Source: Siphonodentalium dalli (Eukaryota > Mollusca > Scaphopoda > Gadilida > Siphonodentaliidae). From it: a DNA stretch of 64,000 nt. Location: NCBI GenBank assembly GCA_032622095.1, contig CP136064.1:247661827-247725826 (forward strand). The letters run 5' to 3'. Below, piece after piece: positions 1 to 11,300 of the stretch (positions are counted from its first letter, which is position 1; each line of letters begins with the position of its first letter). A program made the translations under genes and the position numbers. The notes under the pieces were generated by a model. That model had not been told where the DNA came from. It saw only the letters and a list, made by a program, of their open reading frames with translations, and ran no database searches.

Positions 1-624
1 GCAAAAGAAAGCAAGTTGAACCTAACCACACCAAAGCTCCACTCCAAAACTATTCTCCACAGAGCTACCCACCCACCCCGGTTGTGGATTCGCCGATACC
101 GACCTGGGATAGCCGCATCCTTCCAGCCTTCACCTCGTTATCACCCGTCTTCTCAAGATCATACGACGAACTCGGTTACGATAGCAGGAATTTCAACAGT
201 TGTCACCAGTTCGGTCACAAAGCAGCTACCATATTCCAACGGCCTATTTGCACTAGCAGCGTTGTGTGAACCATCGTCACGATTGACACCAGACTTTGAA
301 CAACTTAAAGCAGACATCTTCGATATATCAAAGAATACGGACGACATAAGCCTTCCAGCCACTGATGACGAAGATTCACATATCTCACCCGATAGCCTGG
401 TACCATCCCTCATAATCTACGAATCCTCACCAGATGGCGATGTTCAGTCAGATTGTTCCAACAGTAGTATCGGAAGCGGCGGCTACTACATGTACGACGA
501 TACAAATGAACTAGTGAACTCATTTGTTCCTGAGGAGTTACACGCGACTTCGGAGAATTGTAACCACGATATTCTGAGAGAAGCCATGTCCATGACATTC
601 ACCCCGAGTGACTTGTCCTTCTAA
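1..624 (+). pseudogene. T-box locus 0: terminal exon of an upstream copy, 5' part outside the window, frameshifted
   Basis: The window opens inside the last exon of a T-box paralogue, matching gene A from about 12305 onward. Positions 3-269 read in the gene-A frame (motifs DSPIPTW, SRSYDEL, NFNSC). A 14-nt deletion near 224-230, relative to gene A, shifts the frame and gives a TGA at 267-269. The remaining conserved tail (ALCEPSSRLTPDFEQLK, REAMSMTFTPSD) is read in another frame from about 230 to 624. The stop codon seen in genes A, C and D is also changed here, so the tail ends with two extra residues at a TAA. Seen: the frameshift and the conserved tail. Inferred: a non-functional or C-terminally altered copy. 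The upstream exons cannot be judged. The T-box itself is not in view, so family membership rests on paralogy to gene A. Confidence 0.8.
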
Positions 625-774
625 ACTCACATAATTAATATACGTCAACGTGTTGCTGGATTATTGCGTTCGTTTGTTTTATGAATATTCATGTGAATAT
701 TGTTATTTATTATTATTTATATGCATATTTACCGTTACTATATTTTTTATCGTTATCGTATCGTGAAAATGTTA

Positions 775-780
775 AATAAA
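775..780 (+). terminator. poly(A) signal of T-box locus 0
   Basis: AATAAA sits about 150 nt after the stop, in a 3' UTR that aligns with that of gene A (13085-13090). Confidence 0.6.
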
Positions 781-3681
781 TTTATGAGAATTTGATAGCT
801 GCATCTCTTTATCCTTGCATAACCCTTTATTTAATAATAGCTCATAGACGAGTAGTTCCATTAGGGAATGTTCAGATAATAAGTTCAACATACGGTCGTA
901 TGTTGGTTTAAACATAGTTAGTCGCCATATATGCATATATTCTCTCCTCCGTTGAACTTATATAGTGAACATTTCCCCACCAATGAATAGGAATCCTTCT
1001 GCACCTGTATCAGCTGTCGTCTACTTATATTTCATGAACATCCCTCCAGGTTAATAATAGACCATTCCAATGTATACCTTCTAACTGAATGGGAGAGTCC
1101 ATTTAGTAAAGACAGGTTTATTTACGGACTAACTGTATCGTCGGTTACTGTCCGTGTGGCGTTTATCGTATCTTACGATTTCAAAGGTCACGTGGTCATT
1201 GCGACTACACGTGCACAGTATTTCTGCACATAATGTTTTTGACGAAACAATGCATCAAAGAGGAAATAATCAACAATAACTAAAACAAGAAAATCGATAG
1301 CCACACTTTTTGCGTTTTGTGCAAGACAAATGGCGTGTTCTATGATCTGATCGACGACTTCTAATATTATATGACCATGACCTGGTAATTCTCAGCATCT
1401 GAACTTAATACCATTATTTTATGTCCGATTTCTTCGGAAACTTTCCGAGTAATGTGACTAATGTCGCGTACTTTATATATAAAGCACAGTGTTTTAATAT
1501 AAATAGTTTATATGATGTAATTTGTTTCTCCAATGGCAACAGTCACGTTCCTGTTTTTTTTTCACTCCCATTGAAGATTGATTGCAATAAATAAATAAAC
1601 ATACAGTGCCGAATGACAACCATGCGGGTGGAAATTTAATCAGGAAATTAATAAGCGTACCCGGTACATACACATATTTCAAGACTTGCATGATTTTAAA
1701 GGCCCATTTAATTGCAAGTCACCGATTATTTTTTTATAGTGCCTTGATATACTATTATAGTAACAATCTATGACATAAAATACGTATGTATCATTGTATC
1801 TGTGGATATTTCAGTGTAGGGGTCAATGCTGGCCTGTGGCCATAGGCGCACTGGGATCGAGAAGATCCACCACCCAATTTGTCCAGATATGTTTTGCCGA
1901 ATCCATAGTAGGGTAGGGATCTTCAATGTGCGCATTGTTGCACACGGGACAGCCATTTAGTGTCGGCTCCCGGTCCGGCGGTGTGCCCAACCTAATGTCA
2001 TCCCTGGTAATGACATTACAAGAGGATAAGAGTTACGCAATTCACCCAGTATGTGTTTTTCAAATATTGACTGAGATTCTGTTGCTTCTGGAATCGTTCT
2101 CAGATCACTGATTGTGGCATCGATGGTTGATTCGTGATGCCCATGATGTCGACACAAAGTCCAACCGATACTATATCGGATTCGGTCGTGTCGAATGTGT
2201 AGCTCAGAGGTGAGCCCACAAACCAACTGAGCTATTCGCCCCTCTCTGTATAAATTATAACAATTAATGTGTGCTTCAAATTTGGCACTTGATAGTACTT
2301 CTGTGAAAGCGGTCATGCCTCATTTTTTTTAGGTCAACATGACCGCTTTCGCAGATTAAGTGTACTCACTAAGTTCATTGTGAACGGTTCATGACTGACC
2401 TGGTTATTCAGATATCTTAATCTTAGCACAACTTCAAGTGAAAAAATGACAAAATTAGAAATACAGATTCAACATTAAGCCTTCATTTTGGGCCACACTG
2501 GTCAAACATAAATACAGGTTTCAATTCAATTCAATTTAATTACTCTTCATCATGTTAGATATCACAGAGTATGTGCATAATTACAATATAACAATACATA
2601 TATTATATAGTGTGCGATGCATGAGGAGTTCTGAGTTATTATTATGTGCAAGATTGTACACAATATATATTGAAATTCAACAGTTATTTAATTCAACAAC
2701 CCATGGTGGTGTCCTAACGTGGGCGGTATTGTATGCCTCAGGAGAGCCTAAAGAATGGCATAACCCTTTTAATGAATAAAGAAAGATTTTGTGTTCTCTT
2801 CCCCTTTCCCGAATTGAATAGTTCATTCAATTTAATAATATTCGGTTTTCGGTAGAAGTAGGGTTTTATATATCTCTCTTACAACTTACCACACTAACTC
2901 TGTTTTTATAGACGGGGTTACAGTATATTATGATCATTATCTTCCATATATTCTGTCAACATGACCGCTTTCGCAGATTGCTGCTTCCAGAGGTCAAGTC
3001 CCTCTGTATAGATTTACTGGGTGTTTGTGATTGGGGACATACAGAATAATTTCTCAACTTTAATATGTGAATAACATTTTAAACAAGTGTATTCGCCACA
3101 GTGAATGATAAGCTGTACACATTAGCTCATTATATTAAATTTTTCCAACCAAAGCAAGATAATCAACGACGGCCACCATTTTAGTAATATTCAATTTTCT
3201 CTGAGAGGAACCGGAAACGGAACGAAAGGTTGAACTCAATCTAGACGGTGACATTTGGTGCTCACCATCCCCAAATATATGTTGCTTTTATCCAATGAAA
3301 TATATTGTAAGCTCAATTTTCTGAAGAGAAATCATCTATTTTGTCCTTAAACTGTGTGAGAATCTATAAAAAAAACAGATTTACAGAATATTTCGTTCCG
3401 GAATTTAATGATTCCCCCATTTGACATTACCATCTGTTGCATGCGCACACTGTACAATTTAATACTTTACAAGTTCGAAGAAGTATTTTTCTCATAAAAC
3501 ACGATGATATAACTAAATACTTTTCCTATTGTAGGAAAATCCTGGTTCTGTAACAGAATAAAGTTAAGAACTACCCACGGAACACAAATTTTTTATTCTG
3601 GCGGTCGTATAATTGACGTTATTTTCGATGTGCCACGTGATCTGGTGCAAACATCCGGTACTTTATAACGGCACTCGACTG
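781..3681. other. Non-coding 3' flank of locus 0
   Basis: Positions 781-1480 align with the 3' flank of gene A (13090-14210) and, inverted, with 24030-23040 downstream of gene B, so they belong to the ancestral duplication unit. The stretch near 1700-1780 resembles 10525-10610 in intron 4 of gene A. An imperfect hairpin at 2308-2356 carries inverted GAAAGCGGTCATG/CATGACCGCTTTC arms, and one arm recurs at 2958-2983. The remaining short ORFs have no recognisable content. Confidence 0.5.
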
Positions 3682-4329
3682 AGGTGACACTCCACAGTTT
3701 CGAATTATCAGTAGGGGTAAATTTCTTAGAATAGAGTACCAGTGTTTTCTGTCACCATGGGTGTGGTATGTTTATTGAGAGAAGGTTAGTTATGAATTTG
3801 TGGATTTTTAGAGGATGTCTTTGAGTTTTGAAAAATATTGTTTCAGGTGACCTTGACCCCACCAGTATGAAGTAGTAGCGATTTCTGCGAAACAGTGGCT
3901 CCAGACACCAGCGTGACATTTTAGCACCTAAAATTTGTCATCTGCATGAAAAATATTTTTTTTAAACTTACAGTGGTGAGAAGTTTGAAATTTTTTGATA
4001 TTTTTGTGACGAAACGGTGTTCTTCCAGACAACATAGGCGGCTATACCATAGATCTTCTGGTTTTTGTGTCCCACGAGCCTGAAAATCGGTTATTTTGGT
4101 CATTTTTGCATCAAAATTTCATTTTTCAGGCACACAATCAAGGGGCATAACTCTTGCTACCCCCATTAAAATGACAATTCTGTACCAAAATCTTTAAGCC
4201 TAGTATGTGCTCAACCCAGGTATATATACATTGTATATGTGTTGTGGGATCACATTTCTGTTATTTTTCATTGAATTGATGCCCCCTTATTTTTGCACCA
4301 ATCCCTGCAGAAACTGTGGAGTGTCACCT
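3682..4329. mobile_element. 648-bp TIR element, copy 1
   Basis: The element begins AGGTGACACTCCACAGTTTC and ends with its reverse complement, giving 20-bp terminal inverted repeats. It has no credible coding capacity; the 60-aa minus-strand ORF is incidental. It is almost identical to a second copy at 5168-5815 in the same orientation. No clear target-site duplication is visible. Inferred: a non-autonomous DNA transposon (MITE-like) of unassigned superfamily. Confidence 0.8.
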
Positions 4330-5167
4330 TCAAGACCAGCAAATAGCACCATTTCCATCTGTCAACTTGACAAATATTGTTACTGAAAATCATTTTTTAG
4401 CAAACCTGTTCAGTTAGAAGGAACATTTTATGGTAGATACACCATTCTTCTATGCATATTCCAATACAGGTTGTCTTTAATCATATAAATTGGTGGGGAT
4501 ATGGAGTCTTGGAGCAGTGGGGGGAGGGTGGTGGTGGTTCATGTATATGGTTATTGGTGATTTTTCAGATGATGGGTACTTTTTCATGACATCATATGCT
4601 CCTTGAATCTTAGCTGAAAAGGCTGATATTGTGACATTACACAGTATACAACAAGATTAGATATTCAGTCTTTCTTATTCACAAGTGTGAAATATAATAA
4701 TACAGGTTTCCTTGGTCAAATTTCACTTGACAACATATTGTTCATGTGATGTCATAACCTTGTAAAGCTTTCCCTTAATGCTAAATAAGACTTGGAATTT
4801 TTTAACCCATAGTTTTGGGAGAGTATTAAAGATAGTTGTTGTATGAAATATTATGTTTTATTTTGATATCTGAGGAAAATATGCATCTCATAATATATTT
4901 ATACAACATTTTAGCATTTCAGACCTTTTTCAAGCTATAGATGATGGTTGAATATATCCATTTTTTCACTACGTCAAGCATAGCGTCATTGGGTTCTGAA
5001 AGACCCAAAAGGGGTGAAATCATGGGGGTGCATGTAAATCCCCACCCAATCTTGCTGCCTGTGATTGCAATAACGCATGGGGTGTAATATATCATTTTAA
5101 GCGGTATAATGCAGAGAATATGGAGGTGTGGTCCCTATTAAAGATTAATAAAATTGCATTTCCCTTA
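4330..5167. other. Spacer between two identical TIR elements
   Basis: This 838-bp AT-rich stretch lies between the direct copies of the 648-bp element. I see no ORF or repeat in it. It could be the interior of a composite element or simply host DNA. Confidence 0.4.
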
Positions 5168-5815
5168 AGGTGACACTCCACAGTTTCGAATTATCAGTAG
5201 GGGTAAATTTCTTAAAATAGAGTACCAGTGTTTTCTGTCACCATGGGTGTGGTATGTTTATTGAGAGAAGGTTAGTTATGAATTTGTGGATTTTTAGAGG
5301 ATGTCTTTGAGTTTTGAAAAATATTGTTTCAGGTGACCTTGACCCCACCAGTATGAAGTAGTAACGATTTCTGCGAAACAGTGGCTCCAGACACCAGCGT
5401 GACATTTTAGCACCTAAAATTTGTCATCTGCATGAAAAATATTTTTTTTAAACTTACAGTGGTGAGAAGTTTGAAATTTTTTGATATTTTTGTGACGAAA
5501 CAGTGTTCTTCCAGACAACATAGGCGGCTATACCATAGATCTTCTGGTTTTTGTGTCCCACGAGCCTGAAAATCGGTTATTTTGGTCATTTTTGCATCAA
5601 AATTTCATTTTTCAGGCACACAATCAAGGGGCATAACTCTTGCTACCCCCATTAAAATGACAATTCTGTACCAAAATCTTTAAGCCTAGTATGTGCTCAA
5701 CCCAGGTATATATACATTGTATATGTGTTGTGGGATCACATTTCTGTTATTTTTCATTGAATTGATGCCCCCTTATTTTTGCACCAATCCCTGCAGAAAC
5801 TGTGGAGTGTCACCT
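5168..5815. mobile_element. 648-bp TIR element, copy 2
   Basis: Same length, same orientation and same 20-bp terminal inverted repeats as the copy at 3682-4329, with only a handful of substitutions seen by eye. It is preceded by CTTA and followed by GAAC, so no target-site duplication is evident. Confidence 0.8.
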
Positions 5816-7110
5816 GAACGTAGAAGGTACGCACTACGTTCGTGACTGAACTATATCTTCTGAGATTATTGTGCTTCAATTTCAACTTTCATAAATTCGA
5901 TTATATATATGAGGCGTTTTCGAACCAACGCTTCAATTTCTTATCTTTATCGGTCAATAGGGCGTGTTCGAACACTGTTCAGGTTCATATCTAGGAGCGG
6001 ACCTGCCTATCCTGATTCCTTTCAGTCTCTTCTTCTTTATTTCTACCATATCACGAATAGACTAATAGTAGTTTATTGTTAACCTCCTCAATTTAGGAGA
6101 GCATATATACAAATGACAAATATATACATGTTATATAAATATGCATGAAAATGTTATTCTAATCACAAACCTAATCACAATATCAATCTTACAGTGTTTA
6201 CGTCATGTCACACGCATGCGGTCGGGTTCTGACATTTTCAAGTTTCAATTGTTAGTGAGGTCGGTGATAATCTAAAGAATTTAGAAATGGGTAGTTCAGC
6301 TATTTATCGACCTAGTTCGATGCAGGGTATTATTCGTATTTTTTAGAGAAAACAGTCATGTGGCTTTCAGACCAACATCATGCACATAAGTTTTTCAAGC
6401 ATGATAATTTTAATTATTCTGTTGTAGAATAGTTCCAATAAACTTATGATCAATTCATTGTATTTTATGTTCATCGATATAAAGATATTACAGAATAGTG
6501 AGCGTAAAAGATATTATATGACATCAAAATATTCATTTTGTACATTATATAGGCTATAATAACAATAACTTCCACATGAGGAACACAGGAATGTTTAGCT
6601 CTGTATCAGTTTCCTGTCGGTGATGATTTCATGTACAGTTGGCGGCGACCTTACTGTATGGTCGGGGATGTCGATATTTTAAACATAGGGTGGTACATGG
6701 AATATCAGTGCTATAGCATCAAACGGACTTGTCGACAATATCCTGGACTTTCCGTGTGGTAGTTGACAGATTCCTAATTGTCTTTTGATTTCTAGTCTTG
6801 AAGATTTCTGATAGTTTGTGGGCATTCGGTCTTCTATGGAAATATGGTTTCAAATATATAGATCTGAGTTCCTCTAATTATGTACACTTCATGATAACGT
6901 GGCATTCGTCGCCTAGTTCTTTGGTATATTGTGGACATACTCTGGTTGAATAGTGAGTATTCAGCCAAGATCATTGTCAAAATAGGGCGGTCATCGACCA
7001 GTGATTGGTCGGGGTGTGCGCACTGTAAAAACACGATTGCGATGAGTAGTTGTTTGTATAAGAATCCCAACTGTTGATTGCTGTGTTGATAACTAATCAC
7101 ACTATTATCG
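5816..7110. other. Intergenic region upstream of gene A
   Basis: No supported gene. From about 7025 the sequence aligns with one arm of the inverted-repeat spacer found between the divergent promoters at 31055-31196. Gene A therefore keeps only half of that arrangement. Confidence 0.5.
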
Positions 7111-7115
7111 TTATG

Positions 7116-7210
7116 AAAACAACTCCGAAAACTAGTCGAGCATCTATAAAATTAATACCATAGGAAGTGAGATGTGACAATGAGTATCCCTGTATCTGTA
7201 TATATATACT
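7116..7210 (+). promoter_or_regulatory. Promoter of T-box gene A
   Basis: This block is conserved upstream of genes A, B (two copies) and C. It contains a TATAAA at 7145-7150, a GGAAGTGAGATG stretch with an ETS-like GGAAGT core near 7162, and a second TATA-like TATATATAC at about 7200-7208. It lies just upstream of the conserved 5' untranslated exon. Which TATA element is used, and the exact start site, cannot be decided from sequence. Confidence 0.6.
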
Positions 7211-7229
7211 GAAACTTGTCGTTAGAATC

Positions 7230-7302
7230 CAGTATAATTCAAACATAACGCATCACAACCACTTCATCACGTTATAAACAACGACTCAGCTACAGTTAAA
7301 TT
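7230..7302 (+). other. 5' untranslated exon 1 of gene A (approximate 5' end)
   Basis: The stretch ending TACAGTTAAATT is followed by the donor GTGAGTAG at 7303. The same exon/donor is conserved, inverted, at 30856 (gene B), at its tandem duplicate near 34177, and at 50066 (gene C). It splices to the acceptor at 8323, ten bases before the ATG. The 5' boundary is an estimate from the TATA position. Confidence 0.55.
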
Positions 7303-7310
7303 GTGAGTAG

Positions 7311-8100
7311 CATATAGTACTTTTTATTAGTATGTTAATACTTTATTCCCAGCTTGTTAGTGTAGTTTTCAGTCAATATATTACCTGAAACGTATTGTTT
7401 CAATATGAACGATAATTCATAATTTTTCAACATAAACAAGATTCTATGAAAACCTAGTATAAAAACGTTCCAATTTACTTTAAATTCAGGAAACTCCGGT
7501 CAGTTCCTTATAATGTGTACGCCAGCGATGACCATATTATTATACCATCAGTGGAGGCAAGTTTGTCGAGCTTGTATATCTACATTTTTCGGTGATTTTT
7601 GGTACAGATATGTACCATGGGAATCTGCGATTATGAGGTTGATCCGACTTGTTTATTGAAGTTATCCCTCTTTTTCGACTTCGAAATTTTGTCCGTGCTT
7701 TATTCTTTATGTGTTTTTTAATCGAAATACAAATATATTATTTGTACATGTAGAATATTTTACTATTACGACTTGCATTGCGCTATCTACAAAGAGAATT
7801 ATGAGAACAATGCACACAATTAAAACGCTCTTTAAATAAACTACGCTACTACGTGACTTGGAGAATACATTGTCAGCATTTATATCACACTGAATACATT
7901 ATTCCCAGCTGTTATGGTAGTGTTCTGTGTTCAGTCATTATATAATTAGAAACGTATGGTTTCAACATTAATGAAAATTCTCCATGTTTTAAGATAAGAA
8001 ATACGTTTCCCTGTAATCCTAATCTAAAACGTCTCGATATACTCAAGGAACAATGTTTGTGCCTGCGAGGACCATAATTTTCTGAGGTATCACTAAATGT
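7311..8100 (+). repeat. Imperfect internal duplication in intron 1 of gene A
   Basis: The stretch near 7329-7560 and the stretch near 7895-8100 are diverged direct repeats. Both run through TTATTCCCAGCT, then GAAACGTAT-GTTTCAA, then a GACCATA block. No coding content was recognised. Confidence 0.45.
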
Positions 8101-8333
8101 CAGACTGAATGGTGGTTCATGTTAGTTTAGCATCAATCGCGCTTGTTGAATTGATTTTATTTTAAGATTCTACAACTAGCATCCCATTTATATGGCGGCT
8201 AGGATTTCGCAGCGTGTGACGCATTTTCGAACGTACATGTAACTTTTTGTTTATCAATAATGATTTATATAATCGTGATGATTTACTCTGCATTGACTTA
8301 CATTTCCATCTTTTTCATTACAGGAATTGAACC

Positions 8334-11300
8334 ATGTTCTCTGACAGTGTCTACGCCACCTGGGACTCCGTCATCCCGTCAATCTTACCTCCACAAACAT
8401 ACCAGTCGCAAGGATGTCCGTACACGAAACAAGAGATTCTACCCCGGGATTCAGCAGCGGGAATAGGTAAGATTTCCACCTTCTTTGTGTACGTTGGACC
8501 ATTAGTTTGCATTCATTGTATGCTAAAATTAAATCCGGAAGTTTTACCCAGTCCCTTCTATCAGAATTAATATATTAAAAAAAAAAAAGTGCAAATTAAT
8601 TCAGACTTCGTCATACTGTTTTTTTTATATACAATACTGAAATAATGTAACTCGGCCGTTTTTGGCTGATGCTAATCGGTTTTCGGATACATTTTTAATG
8701 CATGCATAAAGATTGACTAAACAGGAGCATGCGGTTTTGTACAAAGTGTTTACCCAGATGATTTACACACGTTTATGTTTGTTTTGCTTATTTCAGACTG
8801 CCAACATCCACGATCCGTTGCTGTTAATGCAATCCACAACCATCAGAGGGAAGTGGTCGTGTCTCTCCATAATGCTGGAATGTGGAGAAAGTTTGATAAG
8901 ATTGGGACGGAAATGATAGTCACCAAAGTTGGAAGGTAAGTCTGGTATACTATGGATCCTTGAGAAGCAGTTCGGGTTCATTTCACACCCTGGTCATTCG
9001 TTTTATTTAGTATGATCAAAACTGTCAATTATTTAGCACAAATCGGGCCATGGAACAATGTTATGTGATTGTCATATAATTTCTTGAATCTTCAAAAGTT
9101 TCAAGCACCGAGTGTTATTTATTTTATTTTTTATTTTTTTTTGCGTATTTATTGTATCACATAAACTTTCCTCATATTAATGGTCGAACAATATGTTCAT
9201 ATTGTAGCCGCCAGAATTATGCCGAAGAAGAAATATGTTGATAAACAAGGTGATCGCATATGACTCAAATCGCGCCGTTCTCTAAATCGTTGTCTTATGC
9301 ACACTCACAACATTTTTATATGACGATTTATCTTTGCAGACGGATGTTCCCATCACTGTCGTACTCCATTGAGGGACTACACCCCACGAAACAGTACACC
9401 CTCTCCATCGATGTGATTTCCGTGGACGACTGTCGGTACAAGTTCTACGACTCTGAGTGGTTAGCTTCCGGTAAAGTTGATAGTCCGGTTCCCATGACAA
9501 CCTACGTACATCCCGATTCCCCGGCACTCGGATCATTCTGGATGCACAAGCCTGTCATGTTCCACAAACTCAAGCTGACAAATAACAGGAAATCACAGCA
9601 AGGGAATGTAAGTATGGTGGGTTTGGTTTTTAAAGAACTAACTTCATTGAACTTCAACTCAATTCTGAACAATATCAACATGGTATTTGGCCTTGCATGA
9701 ACATCATATAAAATCGTTCACTTTGTTTAAGCTCACACTGCACATCCATATCAGTTACATCTATATTTATTAGTGTCATGGAATGAAAACAAAATAGTTG
9801 CCGTTCAAAACAAGTTCAAACTTAATAAGCGCTTCCATTGTTTGGTTAAGTAGAATACAACAAGCCTCTCTGATGTGTTCGGGTACCATTTCTCCCACAT
9901 TCATAAACAAGAAAACCATAGTCAGAAATGGTAACGCGCTCAAGATCATATATTATATACCCATGATTGTAATTATAGAATATAAAATATATTGGTTTCA
10001 AGAACGACCAACTCATAGAATTACTAGCCTTGCACTTCTTGGCATCCGAATAACAATTGAAATTGAAATTCCCAACTACACCTTTTACCGGACTCGGCCT
10101 CCGGGTCGCAGTTCGACTTTTAATCCGTCCAAAAATTCCCATTCTATAAATAAAAACCCCAGCGCCCATAGGATACAATAATCTCTACATTAGTTTTACA
10201 CGCGGAGCGCTGAATGAATACTCGCACATGGCTACTTATTATATGCTCACTGATTCGTTTCAAGGGATTTCTATTAATAAGTAAAGCTGTGTATCCCCTA
10301 GAAACGAATCTATTTGAATTTTCAATATGTTTATTCTCATTAAACTGGAAATGCAGCATTTGAGACTAATTGTTAAAAAAAATTAGCAGAAGAGGCAACA
10401 TCTGAATGGCGTTCTATGTCTCGTTCGCTCATATGATCGGAATGTATTTAAAAACATTATTATGATTTGACCATTCCGTTGTATTCTGCTGAAACTCAAA
10501 GTGAGAATCCATTCAGTAAACGAAGGTTTAAATGCCCATTTAATTTTCGGGTCACGATTATTTTTTATAGTGCCTTGATATACGGTTTTAATAACAATCC
10601 ATGAAATAGATTAAAATACTAGAATTCATCACCATTTGGAACGTCTGTGTGTCTGAAGGTGCCCATAGAGTAATAGAAAATAGCTGAAATCATAGAAACA
10701 TTTCCCCCGTTTCGCTGCCAGAATGCAACATAATTCAAACTAAGATATATAGTTATTCCCCTTCCATTGAAAATAATAGACTTGGCAGAACAGTCCATAT
10801 GAAACTTAAGCACATAACACACGTCGGTACCTCAACAATAACATGTTCACAGTATATTACACCGCATAAGTTGATAATACAATCTTTTGGAGCTTCCTCT
10901 TTCAAATGGTATATAATGTGGAATTTATTTTTATATCATGTGATCTGGGGTTCGAAAACTAAGTTGGCCTATAATCTAAATTCTGTTACTCATTGCAGGT
11001 CATAGTGAACACGATGCAGAAATACAAACCTCGTCTTCATATATCCATGGCAGACGACCGTCCCGAACAAGCGCTAACAAAGACCTTCACCTTTGCTGAA
11101 ACAACTTTCATTCCTGTCACCGCATACCAGAGCGAAGAGGTGCGTATCTAGTATTAGAAATCTCAAACCTTTTTTTCAATAATTTTCAACAGCTTGAAAA
11201 GTGAAGAAGGAAGACACCACATTTGAGGGGAATTCAATGAACTGTACTCATATAACATTGAAATTGAAATACATTAATTCTACTTGATGCTTTAGATGGA

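Noticed and set aside
16..624. 202-aa ORF at the left edge as one gene product
   Set aside because: Its first half is out of frame with the conserved T-box tail; only the part after about 230 matches paralogues.
3921..4103. 60-aa ORF conserved twice (also 5407-5589)
   Set aside because: Its conservation simply reflects the duplicated 648-bp TIR element.
9798..10181. Overlapping ORFs on both strands
   Set aside because: They lie in a repeat inserted in an intron of gene A and have no recognisable motifs.
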